This document shows positions 9,417 through 17,683 of a stretch of DNA of 54,123 nt, piece after piece. Source of the DNA: Candidatus Bathyarchaeota archaeon (GTDB lineage Archaea > Thermoproteota > Bathyarchaeia > Bathyarchaeales > DTEX01). Each line of letters opens with the position of its first letter. Positions within the stretch are counted from its first letter, which is position 1. Location of the stretch: the NCBI GenBank assembly GCA_018396635.1, contig JAGTQE010000009.1, positions 1 through 54,123 of the forward strand, read 5' to 3'. The position numbers and the translations under genes are program-made. Under the pieces are notes generated by a model. It saw only the letters and a program-made list of their open reading frames with translations, had not been told where the DNA came from and ran no database searches.

Positions 9417-10511
9417 ATTCCATCAATCCGCCTAATTAACGTAACGAAAAGATATGGTGGTATAGTTGCCTTAAAAAAGGTTAACCTTCAGGTTGAGGAT
9501 AAAGAATACTTATGCATTGTTGGTCCAAGCGGATGCGGCAAGACAACGTTGATAAAGTGTATAGCTGGCATTATTGAGCCCGATGAGGGCGAAATATACG
9601 TGGACGATAGGATTATAAATGGTCTGCCAATTGAGGATAGAGAGGTAGGATATGTTTTCCAGGAAATCGCTCTCTTCCCGCACATGACAGTCTATGATAA
9701 TGTATCCTACGGCCCATTTGTTAAAGGCCGGAAAATCATTGAAGCTAAGGATCTTATCAAAGAGATACTGAACATGATGGGGTTACAGGATAGGGCAAAA
9801 GAATACCCAAATGCTCTCAGCGGCGGTGCAAGACAGAAAACGGCTGTTGCTAGGGCTCTGATATCAGGGTCAAAACTACTGCTGCTTGATGAACCCCTCG
9901 GCTCGCTCGATGCCAAAGTAAGGCTCGTTCTAAGGTATGAGCTGAGAAGGCTCGTTAAAGATTTAGGGCTGACAGCCATCCACGTTACGCATGATCAGGA
10001 GGAGGCCATGTCCATTGCCGATAGAATGGTGGTGATGAGGGCTGGCGAAATAGTTGAAGTTGGCACGCCGCTGGAACTCTACATGCATCCAAAAAAGTTA
10101 TTTACCGCATATTTTGTTGGTGAAGCAAATCTATTTGTAGGCGAGATAGTCAAAAGAAATAACTACGTGAAGGTTGATATTGATGGCATGACGCTCTACA
10201 GTTCACATAAAGTCGATTTTGAGGACAAGGAAGCTGTTGCGGTTATAAGGCCTGAATTTATAGTTGTAAGAAGAGGTAAGTTTTCTAAAGGCTTATGGAC
10301 GGGTGTAATTGAGAGAAAGACTTTTCTTGGCAGCGTGGTTCGCTTTGAAGTTCGCACAAATAACAACAAGATGGTAGCCATTAAAAGACCAGTCTCTGAA
10401 GCCTCTAAGTTTAATGTTGGGGACGCTGTAGGTATGGTCTTGCCTCCTAAAGCCTTACTTCTATATCCATATCCTGAAGAAGGCTTGGAAAAAGCGATCT
10501 CGCTCGAGTGA
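9417..10511 (+). CDS. ABC importer ATPase 2 with a probable ATT start
   Basis: The complete ATPase (364 residues) has Walker A GPSGCGKTT (36-44), signature LSGGARQKTAVARAL, Walker B LLLDEPLGSLD, HVTHDQEEAMS and a TOBE-like tail. The first ATG/GTG/TTG in frame is a TTG at 9549, after Walker A, which would destroy the enzyme. The frame continues upstream to a TGA at 9408-9410 with no standard start codon. ATT at 9417 aligns exactly with the ATG of the upstream paralogue (PSIRLINVTKRYG against PSIKLVNVTKSYG). It is preceded by AGGTGAT (9405-9411), a strong Shine-Dalgarno site overlapping the end of ATPase 1. Initiation at ATT, coupled to the upstream gene, is therefore likely. The two ATPases may act as a heterodimer. 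Confidence 0.9.
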   Translation: MPSIRLINVTKRYGGIVALKKVNLQVEDKEYLCIVGPSGCGKTTLIKCIAGIIEPDEGEIYVDDRIINGLPIEDREVGYVFQEIALFPHMTVYDNVSYGPFVKGRKIIEAKDLIKEILNMMGLQDRAKEYPNALSGGARQKTAVARALISGSKLLLLDEPLGSLDAKVRLVLRYELRRLVKDLGLTAIHVTHDQEEAMSIADRMVVMRAGEIVEVGTPLELYMHPKKLFTAYFVGEANLFVGEIVKRNNYVKVDIDGMTLYSSHKVDFEDKEAVAVIRPEFIVVRRGKFSKGLWTGVIERKTFLGSVVRFEVRTNNNKMVAIKRPVSEASKFNVGDAVGMVLPPKALLLYPYPEEGLEKAISLE

Positions 10512-10526
10512 GATTTACTTACGCAT

Positions 10527-12044
10527 TTAGTACTTTCCAGTCCAACAGTATAGACAAAGGTCCTCCTTCTTTAATCCCAAATTGTTTGGCGCTTCAATAA
10601 CAGCCCTAACAAGGTTCTCTACAGTTTGAAACTTTAGGGTTGTAAACCCTATCATCTCCCGAATCTTCTCAACCATAAGCTTATATTCGGGGCTTGATGG
10701 ATCCAAGTATTTGCCCGGGTCACCCTCTATTTTTCCTATCGCCTTATATGTGGCTAAATCCTCAATCCTTGTCGATATATCGAATATGCAGGGATATAGC
10801 TGGGGTGGTGAGGCTATCCTTCCATGAATCTCTCTGGGCTTGTATGGCAGTATCTTCTCCTTTAACAAGTCTTTGAGTTGAGTGCCTCTTCTTATAGAGT
10901 CGTCAACCAAAATTATGCTCTTCCCCTCTATTAATTGGGCATTTGGAACCTGCTTGTATTTGGCTATAAGCTCACGCTTCTCTTTTGTTGGCGGAATATA
11001 ACTTCTGCCCCATCCTGGCGTATACTTAACAAGCGGCCGCCTTAGAGGAGGAATAGATTTAATCTCCTCAATTATCGCCCTCTGGAGATCGTCAAAACTA
11101 ATCTTTCCCTGCTTAAACTCCTCCAGTTTACTTTTTATCCTCTCCTCGGCGAGCTCAATCTTTCTCTTTACATAACCGATTGCATGGGCAAAGCCTGAAT
11201 CAGCTATCCCCAACACGAGGTCGGCTTTAACATCATCTTCTTCGGCCAAGAAGCCTCCGCATCTTTCTCTAACTATCTCAGCATTTATTCCATAGTAATC
11301 AGATGTTGGAAAACCAAAGTATACGTGAAGGAATGGGCAGAACTTCTTCCTAGAGCCAATGTTAGCTCGAGTTTTGACGCCAGCCTCGCTCACACAGATT
11401 ATTTCTCGGTACTCAAGGAACTTGAAGGTCTTGAAGCCTAGGTTCGGAAAAGCTGATGTTTCCGAGGCTATTGCCCAATCATCCCCCCTATTACCTAGGA
11501 TTAGGGGGAATGCATCTCCAGAAGCGTAAATGCATCTCTCGTCTTTAGAGAGGAGTAGGAGCGATATTGTCCCATCTATCTTCTTATACATGGTCTCTAT
11601 TCCATCTACGATGTTTTTTCCTCTGCTTATGATCTCGCCAACAATCTCCGTTTGGTTTGGAATAGGTCCTTTGGGAGTCAGCCTCGTCTTCTTAAATGAA
11701 GCCCCCTCGGCAATAAGTTCTTCATAAAGCTCTCTCGCATTCTTAATGAATCCAGCTGTGCATAGGGCAAATGTCCCTATTTTAGACTCGAACTTTAATG
11801 GCTGCTCATCCTCGATGCTGCTTATTACACCTATCCCCATTACTCCCCTTATCTCATTGTAATGTTTTTGCATTAATGATTTGAATTGACTGTTGCTTAT
11901 GTCATACGATATAACCCTTATATCCTCATCTAAGTAGGCTAATCCCCCAATCTCCGTTCCCATATGGGAGTGGTAATCTACCCCGAAGAATAGGTCTCTG
12001 GCAAGATTTTCCTTTGAAACTACGCCAAAGAGACCCCCTAACAT
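10527..12044 (-). CDS. PurF-like amidophosphoribosyltransferase homologue lacking the catalytic cysteine
   Basis: The 505-residue product aligns along PurF: N-terminal Ntn glutaminase-like domain (about 1-230), then a phosphoribosyltransferase domain with PRPP loop IILVDDSIRRGTQ, and the C-terminal LCLYCWTGKY. PurF makes 5-phosphoribosylamine, the first purine intermediate, using Cys1 of a CGI[VF]G N-terminus. Here the protein begins MLGGLFGVV, so that cysteine is glycine or absent. A TAG lies directly before the ATG, excluding an upstream start. The glutaminase half should be inactive; ammonia use, a separate glutaminase partner, or a different role are options. It is apparently monocistronic and divergent from the DUF47 gene. 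Confidence 0.85.
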   Translation of the reverse strand: MLGGLFGVVSKENLARDLFFGVDYHSHMGTEIGGLAYLDEDIRVISYDISNSQFKSLMQKHYNEIRGVMGIGVISSIEDEQPLKFESKIGTFALCTAGFIKNARELYEELIAEGASFKKTRLTPKGPIPNQTEIVGEIISRGKNIVDGIETMYKKIDGTISLLLLSKDERCIYASGDAFPLILGNRGDDWAIASETSAFPNLGFKTFKFLEYREIICVSEAGVKTRANIGSRKKFCPFLHVYFGFPTSDYYGINAEIVRERCGGFLAEEDDVKADLVLGIADSGFAHAIGYVKRKIELAEERIKSKLEEFKQGKISFDDLQRAIIEEIKSIPPLRRPLVKYTPGWGRSYIPPTKEKRELIAKYKQVPNAQLIEGKSIILVDDSIRRGTQLKDLLKEKILPYKPREIHGRIASPPQLYPCIFDISTRIEDLATYKAIGKIEGDPGKYLDPSSPEYKLMVEKIREMIGFTTLKFQTVENLVRAVIEAPNNLGLKKEDLCLYCWTGKY

Positions 12045-12216
12045 CTACGCTCACTCACCGCTTTTCCTAGCAGTGAATACCATAATTTAAACCTTTTTCC
12101 TATTCCATAACATATTCAGCTAAAAACATCAGTTATAGGTTTCCATAAAACCCAAAAAATATAAAAATATATTTCCTCTAGAAATAGATCTGTTTGACTA
12201 AAAGGGGCATTAATTC

Positions 12217-12870
12217 ATGGAGCGGTGGTTTGAGCAGCGGCGTAAAAATAAGGTTCTTGACTTAGCCTATCGGCAAATGACCTTGGCGCTTGACACGGTT
12301 AATGATTTGGAGAGGGCTATTAAAGCGATTTTTTCGGGCGATAAAGAGGGCGCCAAAACGACGATAGATAGGCTTTTTCTAGTCGAGGAGGAAATAGATA
12401 ACCTCAGAAGAGCTGTTTTTGAAGAGTTGACTAGAGGAAGCTTACCTTCTAGAGATAGGGAAGATATAATGCACTTAGTTAAGCGCCTGGATGTCATGGC
12501 TGACTTTGTTAAAGATTCTGCACGTAGCATAATAATTCTTCTAGACTCAGATATACCAGAAGACATATGGAGAGCCTTTTTGGAGATGGCTTCCGGCGTT
12601 GTTAGATGTGCTGCAACGCTAAAGGAAAGCCTAAAGATGCTTAGCGAAAATCCATCTGAAGCTAGAAGCTTGTCCTTAAAGGTTGAAGAGGAGGAGAATA
12701 AGGTCGATAAACAATATCTAAACATAAAATCTCTGCTATTAAAATATGGGAGCAAAGTAAATCCGATAGCTCTCATGATCCTTAAAGACTTAGCCGAATA
12801 TATGGAGGATGCTGCTGATAGTTGCGCCGATGTGGGAGATTATATAAGAGTCTTAACGATACCAAAGTAA
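12217..12870 (+). CDS. DUF47/PhoU-like protein
   Basis: The 217-residue product is an all-helical PhoU-related protein of the DUF47 (TIGR00153) type. Features are a charged WFEQRRKNK start, a four-helix pattern with VEEEIDNLRRAVFEEL, DREDIMHLVKRLDVMADFVKDSAR and the closing LKDLAEYMEDAADSCADVGDYIRVL. Homologues often sit beside Pit phosphate transporters and are thought to regulate them. No transporter is next to it here, so its role is open. The upstream region (12150-12175) is AT-rich with TATA-like sequence. Co-transcription with the next small gene is possible (60-base gap with its own TATA-like ATATATTTAAG). Confidence 0.9.
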   Translation: MERWFEQRRKNKVLDLAYRQMTLALDTVNDLERAIKAIFSGDKEGAKTTIDRLFLVEEEIDNLRRAVFEELTRGSLPSRDREDIMHLVKRLDVMADFVKDSARSIIILLDSDIPEDIWRAFLEMASGVVRCAATLKESLKMLSENPSEARSLSLKVEEEENKVDKQYLNIKSLLLKYGSKVNPIALMILKDLAEYMEDAADSCADVGDYIRVLTIPK

Positions 12871-12930
12871 TCTAATGATGCGCAAAGTTCCGATATATTT
12901 AAGAGCGGGCACCTTAAAAGGTTTAAGGGT

Positions 12931-13257
12931 ATGAATGAGAAAGATGATAAGGATACAGCTGAGAAAATCATTATAGATGATCTATCGGATTTCAGGCTCC
13001 GTGCAGCCTATCTCGCCTATTTGGAGGCTTATGACAACGCGGTTGACGAGGAGATTAAGAAATATTTGAATCAAAATATTCTAGATTTACAACAGAATAG
13101 AATAGACTATGAAACCTTCTATAGAAATATAAACAGGTATAGGCAGATTGATAATTCGCAGCGACAGCGCAGTGGGTTAAGCATAAAGACTCAGAGTAAA
13201 AGTGAGTGGCGAAACCAGATGCGTAAAATTGAGAGGGAGAGAAGGCATAAGCATTAA
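12931..13257 (+). CDS. Small hypothetical protein with basic C-terminus
   Basis: I do not recognise this 108-residue protein. Its acidic N-terminal half (DDKDTAEKIIIDDLSDFRLR) is followed by predicted helices (AAYLAYLEAYDNAVDEEIKKY and a QQNRIDYETFYRNINRY stretch). The C-terminus is strongly basic and polar, ending RKIERERRHKH. There is no signal peptide or membrane segment. The basic tail would suit nucleic-acid binding, but that is only inference. It has an upstream TATA-like element (12892-12902), an AAGGGT ribosome-binding sequence just before the ATG, and lies between the DUF47 and DUF1512 genes, all in one direction. Confidence 0.7.
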   Translation: MNEKDDKDTAEKIIIDDLSDFRLRAAYLAYLEAYDNAVDEEIKKYLNQNILDLQQNRIDYETFYRNINRYRQIDNSQRQRSGLSIKTQSKSEWRNQMRKIERERRHKH

Positions 13258-13358
13258 GCGGTTATGTTGGCAAAGGGGCACTCTGACTATAAAAAGAGAA
13301 TTGATGTCTTTACCTAAAATTTATTACTTGGTGCTGTGCTCATATTCTTAGAAAGGCT

Positions 13359-14495
13359 ATGCCAATGAGTCTAGAAGCCCTCTCACTTAATATTCAGCAG
13401 GGTAATCTACAGGATAATGTAGGCTGGATCTTTCAAGCCATTTGGCTCCTCGCCTTCATAATTATATGGATTTATGGTCAAAGAATTCAAACAATCCTCA
13501 TGCTTAAGGAGATTGAGGGGTCCCTGTATAGGCTTAAGGCTATGAGGGATAGGGGTCGCCAAATAGCGATATCAACTATTAGGGAGATTGGTAAACCATC
13601 CGAGGATCCGACGCCTAGGGTTGATCGACTGCTGGAGCATGTAGATATTGAGCCCGTGGGTTTAGATCCAACTGGCATAATTAGGAGACTTGAGCATATC
13701 ATAAGCGTTAGGGAGTTTAAGCTGAAGGACGAGGTTAGGCGGATGGCTCCACAAGCCGATGAAGTACAGCTGAATAATCTGACGAATGTTCTGGAGGTTG
13801 CATTGGCCTTAAATCAAATTTACAAGGTTGTGAGACACTATTATCTTATGGGTAAGAAGACTTTAAGCTTCTATATAATCCTCCAGATTCAAATGTTGCT
13901 CCCTCTGATAATGAAGGAGTCTGAAGCCTTCGTAAATGCGCTTAGAGCATTCACTTTGGGTCAGCCGATTGGAGATGGAGTGGGGGCCCTCGTTGCCGCC
14001 AGATTAATGTATGGTAGGGAGAAGAGGCTAATAGCTCATGATACCGTTGTGAGTGAAGTAGATATAGATGGGCGAAAAGCCTACGTGATAAAGGCTAAGG
14101 GTCCTGGCGGAAATGTTGGTAAGCCGGGCGAAGCAATAAAGCAGATACTTGAGGAGAAGGAGGGAAGAGTCGCCCTAATAATCATTGTTGATGCGGCCCA
14201 GAAGCTTGAGGGAGAGAGGTCAGGGGAGGTTGTTGAGGGGGTTGGGGCGGCTATCGGTGGGCCAGGAGTAGATAAGTATAAGGTTGAGGAGGTTGCTGCT
14301 AAATACAATGTTCCGCTGAGCGCGATATTGATTAAGGAGGATGTTGACGATGTGATCTCAACCATGAGGAAGGAGATAATTGATGGTGTTGAGGAGGCTA
14401 TCAATAGGATAAAGAGACTAATTCATGAGAACACAAAGGAGGGAGACACCGTCATTATTGCTGGTGTAGGAAACACGATAGGAATAGCCCAATAA
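13359..14495 (+). CDS. DUF1512 family membrane-anchored protein
   Basis: The 378-residue protein matches the archaeal DUF1512 family. One N-terminal membrane helix (WIFQAIWLLAFIIIWIYG, about 23-40) is followed by a cytosolic region with GLDPTGIIRRLEHI, FTLGQPIGDGVGALVAARLM, KAKGPGGNVGKPGEAI and the C-terminal IIAGVGNTIGIAQ. The many glycine loops hint at a phosphate-binding or nuclease-like fold, but no function is established. The ATG at 13359 is used; ATG at 13365 is equally possible. It is followed after 18 bases by a membrane zinc-ribbon gene, so the pair may work together. Confidence 0.88.
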   Translation: MPMSLEALSLNIQQGNLQDNVGWIFQAIWLLAFIIIWIYGQRIQTILMLKEIEGSLYRLKAMRDRGRQIAISTIREIGKPSEDPTPRVDRLLEHVDIEPVGLDPTGIIRRLEHIISVREFKLKDEVRRMAPQADEVQLNNLTNVLEVALALNQIYKVVRHYYLMGKKTLSFYIILQIQMLLPLIMKESEAFVNALRAFTLGQPIGDGVGALVAARLMYGREKRLIAHDTVVSEVDIDGRKAYVIKAKGPGGNVGKPGEAIKQILEEKEGRVALIIIVDAAQKLEGERSGEVVEGVGAAIGGPGVDKYKVEEVAAKYNVPLSAILIKEDVDDVISTMRKEIIDGVEEAINRIKRLIHENTKEGDTVIIAGVGNTIGIAQ

Positions 14496-14513
14496 AATGA
14501 TATGGTGATGATA

Positions 14514-14927
14514 ATGGAGGGCGAGAAGGAGACTAGAAGAACACCAATACTTCTCACAGTGGTGATCTTGGCAATGCTAATAATGTCTCTGATCGCGCTC
14601 TTCATAGCTATAAGATCATCTCTGACGCGTAGAACTATTGAAATTGAAGCTGATATAGTAAATATAATATTGAGCGTGAGCGCCCTCTCCCTCTCAGTTT
14701 ACCTCCTTCTGCAGATGAGGCGAAGAACGATGGCTTTGGGGCTTGATAAGACCAGAGTAGTTACGGTGATTAAATGTGCGAGCTGCGGCTACGGCAGCAC
14801 AAGGGAGTTCGAGAAGGGAGACTACGTTCTGAGGGAGGTTGGACAATGTCCAAGGTGCAATGGCACACTTCTAATACACTCGATTTTTAGAGAATCTAAG
14901 CAAGAGGGCAAAAAAGAGAAATTTTAG
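14514..14927 (+). CDS. Small membrane protein with a C-terminal zinc ribbon
   Basis: The roughly 137-residue protein has two membrane helices (ILLTVVILAMLIMSLIALFIAI and VNIILSVSALSLSVYLLL). A cytosolic zinc ribbon follows with CASCG and CPRCNG, spaced about 30 residues. I do not recognise a named family. The ATG at 14514 lies 4 bases after GGTGAT (14504-14509); ATG at 14502 is an in-frame alternative that would overlap that ribosome-binding site. It follows the DUF1512 gene closely, suggesting a shared transcript and a common location at the membrane. Confidence 0.78.
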   Translation: MEGEKETRRTPILLTVVILAMLIMSLIALFIAIRSSLTRRTIEIEADIVNIILSVSALSLSVYLLLQMRRRTMALGLDKTRVVTVIKCASCGYGSTREFEKGDYVLREVGQCPRCNGTLLIHSIFRESKQEGKKEKF

Positions 14928-14944
14928 GCAGGCTATGCTAGTCT

Positions 14945-15859
14945 TCAAGTGAGCACAATCGGCCCATCCTTATCCACGTAGACAGTGTGTTCGGCTTGCA
15001 CGACTGGTTTTAGGCTTGCCTCAATGAAAACTGGATAAGCCATTATACACTTCAGTGACAGCAGGCTTGAAAGGGATCGCCTATAGGAGACTCCTTGGGT
15101 ACAATACTTTTCCAACCATCTTTCCGCAAACGGTAATGTTTTGAAGTTTTCCTCAATAAACTTCAGGGTTTTCTGGAGATCCGCATCTTTCAGGGATTTA
15201 TACCTAACAAGCCTGAAAATATGTTTTTCCATCCCATCCTTAACCCTTCCGGCAGCATCTTTAAGAGTGACGAATGGCTCAATTGCATAAACTCTCCCAA
15301 AGCGCACTTTATCTGTTGATAGGTGGGCGACGTTCGGTATAGTTTTGCCGGAGTGTATTAGGTATCTGTCAACTTCATGCCCGGTAAGATTTGATATTGG
15401 CTTAAAGCCAAATCGCTCGATTGTAGCCTGTATCTCAGAGCTTATTCTTGGAATGGGCATTCCTGGACGCATGAGACTTATGGCATTCTCTAGAGCTTTT
15501 TCAGCGGCGTGCACCATGTCTTCATAGTTCGGGTTAAAGCATACTGTTGTGGCAGTATCTGCAATATAGCCGTCTATGTGAACACCAATATCAATCTTAA
15601 CTAATGCACCCTCCGGAACCACTCTCTCATCGCCCGGGGGAGAAGTGTAGTGTGCGGCAACCTCATTTATTGATACGTTGCATGGAAAGGCTGGCTTACC
15701 GCCTAATCTTCTAATCTCATCCTCAACTATCTCACATATCTCTATGAGCCGCATACCCTCCCTAACAATCTTCCTAATTTCCTCCCTAACCCTAGCAGCT
15801 ATTTTGCCAGCGCGAATATATTTTTCAAGTAGTTCATCAGTGAAGGTATCTCCGACCAT
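14945..15859 (-). CDS. map: Methionine aminopeptidase, type II
   Basis: The roughly 304-residue enzyme removes the initiator methionine from nascent proteins. The pita-bread metal ligands are visible in order: the Asp pair in VKIDIGVHIDGYIADTATT, His in NLTGHEVDRYLIHSGKTIPN, Glu in AIEPF and Glu in VQAEHTV, plus the substrate-pocket His of AAHYTSP. The type II insert of about 60 residues before the final Glu is present (KDADLQKTLKFIEENF). The ATG at 15859 is preceded by GGATGAT, so I use it instead of the TTG at 15865. Confidence 0.95.
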   Translation of the reverse strand: MVGDTFTDELLEKYIRAGKIAARVREEIRKIVREGMRLIEICEIVEDEIRRLGGKPAFPCNVSINEVAAHYTSPPGDERVVPEGALVKIDIGVHIDGYIADTATTVCFNPNYEDMVHAAEKALENAISLMRPGMPIPRISSEIQATIERFGFKPISNLTGHEVDRYLIHSGKTIPNVAHLSTDKVRFGRVYAIEPFVTLKDAAGRVKDGMEKHIFRLVRYKSLKDADLQKTLKFIEENFKTLPFAERWLEKYCTQGVSYRRSLSSLLSLKCIMAYPVFIEASLKPVVQAEHTVYVDKDGPIVLT

Positions 15860-16013
15860 TCTCAATCATCCTTAACCCTGACTGCCATAATTTTCAGAGA
15901 TAATTTTCTCTATTAGCCTGGCAAAAATTTAAATATTCTTTGCAAAGAAATAAAGAAAATGCTGGAAAGTGTACATTTACCTGCAAGATTATTGCAGGGT
16001 TGTGGCGAGATAT

Positions 16014-17597
16014 ATGGACTACACTATAGTTCTTACAGCAGATAGGACCCTGATGAGCGAGTATGGGGGTGCAATCTTCTTAGGGTTCAGTGCATGTGTA
16101 CCCAGAGGCCTGGTTCCCGACAGCCTATACTTCAGAATATTCTGTCCACCAGTTGAGGCAAATGAGGATGGATCGGCTGTCGTGGCGCCGAATGGAACCA
16201 GGAAGATTGAAGCCGCCCTACTGGAGTACGGCTTTAAGAGAGAGGACGTTATCGTCGCGCACCCGGAGCACCTGGATAAAGTTATTGGGCCTAGGACAAA
16301 GGTTTTAGGGATAACTGAAAACGACCCGCTAGGCATAGGGCCAGCGACAACAACGTTCACAGAGATCTTTGGCGGAGAGGCCTATATGGCGGTGAAGTTT
16401 AGGGAGATCCTAAACCACCCAGCTGTGAGAAGATATAGGCCTAGAATAGTTGTCGGTGGGGCTGGCGCCTGGCAATTAGAGGATGAGGGCATTCGGAGAA
16501 GCCTCGGAATAGACACTGTCGTTATCGGCGAGGGTGAGAAGGTTGTTGGGCCTCTATTTGAGAAGGCTATAAGAGGTGAGGATCTGCCTGGGGTTGTTTA
16601 CGGTGAGGTCGTTGAGGAGGATAAGATACCTGTCATCAGGGGTGCAACAATAGATGGTATAGTTGAGATTGCAAGGGGGTGTGGGCGTGGATGCGACTTC
16701 TGTGAGCCGACGCTGCAGAGATTCCGGTGCCTGTCAATAGACCACATATTAAAGGAGGTAGAGGTCAATTTAAGGGCTGGGAGACAGCCTCTACTCCACG
16801 CCGAGGACGTCTTAAGGTATAAGGCTAAGGGTTTAGAGATCAATAAGCAGGCCGTCATTGACCTGTTTAGGAGCGTTAAAAATTATCCGGGAGTAAAGAG
16901 TGTTGGGATAAGTCATTTTGCCCTGGCATCTGTTGTGAGCGCACCGGATCTGGTTGAGGAAATATCAAGCATGCTGAATCTTACCAGCGCAAATTGGCTA
17001 AGTGGTCAGACTGGTATTGAGACCGGTAGCCCAAGGCTTGTAGATATGCATATGAGGGGTAAATGTAAGCCCTACTCTCCTAAGGATTGGCCAGATATAG
17101 TGGTCAGGGCATTTGAGATACTAAATGAAAATAATTGGGTTCCATGCGCAACTTTAATTCTAGGCCTGCCTGGGGAAGAGGAGAAGGATGTTGAGCTAAC
17201 GATATCTCTTATCTCAAAGCTGAAGTCCTTCAAGAGTATAATTGTTCCGCTCTTCTTTGTGTCAATGGGGGGCCTGAGGGATAGGTCTAAATCGTTCACA
17301 ATAGATGATTTGACACCTAGGCACGCCGAGCTGCTCCTTAAGTGCTGGAAACATAATTTCGAGTGGATAGAGGCAATATTCAAGGAGTGGAGCGGGAGAA
17401 GCATAAGGAGCAGGGTTATCAGAGAGAGCCTGAAGATAATTATTTCCTATGGAATAAAGCAGGTGCTGAAGTACATGAGTATTTGCGAAAAGGACTACAA
17501 TTATGACTTGAGGGCGATGATAAGAGACCTTAGGAGCGGCAACCTGAAGATTGAAGAGCCCCTACCCCTCAGAATAATCAGGCCAATTCTCAAGTAG
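16014..17597 (+). CDS. Radical SAM protein with an N-terminal B12-binding-like domain
   Basis: The roughly 527-residue protein has a cobalamin-binding-like N-terminal domain (about 1-200: VLGITENDPLGIGPA, RIVVGGAGAWQLE, GIDTVVIGEGEKVV). A radical SAM core with cluster motif CGRGCDFC in EIARGCGRGCDFCEP follows. Later blocks GQTGIETGSPRLVDMHMRGK and ATLILGLPGEEEKDVELT are typical of B12-radical SAM enzymes and tRNA-modifying relatives. The substrate is unknown. The ATG at 16014 gives MDYTIVLTADRTLMSEY, a sensible domain start; a GTG at 15969 would add 15 residues. It stands alone, divergent from map. Confidence 0.85.
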   Translation: MDYTIVLTADRTLMSEYGGAIFLGFSACVPRGLVPDSLYFRIFCPPVEANEDGSAVVAPNGTRKIEAALLEYGFKREDVIVAHPEHLDKVIGPRTKVLGITENDPLGIGPATTTFTEIFGGEAYMAVKFREILNHPAVRRYRPRIVVGGAGAWQLEDEGIRRSLGIDTVVIGEGEKVVGPLFEKAIRGEDLPGVVYGEVVEEDKIPVIRGATIDGIVEIARGCGRGCDFCEPTLQRFRCLSIDHILKEVEVNLRAGRQPLLHAEDVLRYKAKGLEINKQAVIDLFRSVKNYPGVKSVGISHFALASVVSAPDLVEEISSMLNLTSANWLSGQTGIETGSPRLVDMHMRGKCKPYSPKDWPDIVVRAFEILNENNWVPCATLILGLPGEEEKDVELTISLISKLKSFKSIIVPLFFVSMGGLRDRSKSFTIDDLTPRHAELLLKCWKHNFEWIEAIFKEWSGRSIRSRVIRESLKIIISYGIKQVLKYMSICEKDYNYDLRAMIRDLRSGNLKIEEPLPLRIIRPILK

Positions 17598-17683
17598 TCC
17601 CTATAAGATGACTGTATTTTTTTAATCCTTTAAACCCACTTACTTATTTAGTTACTGATGCTCACTTATGGAGTGAAAGTTGA

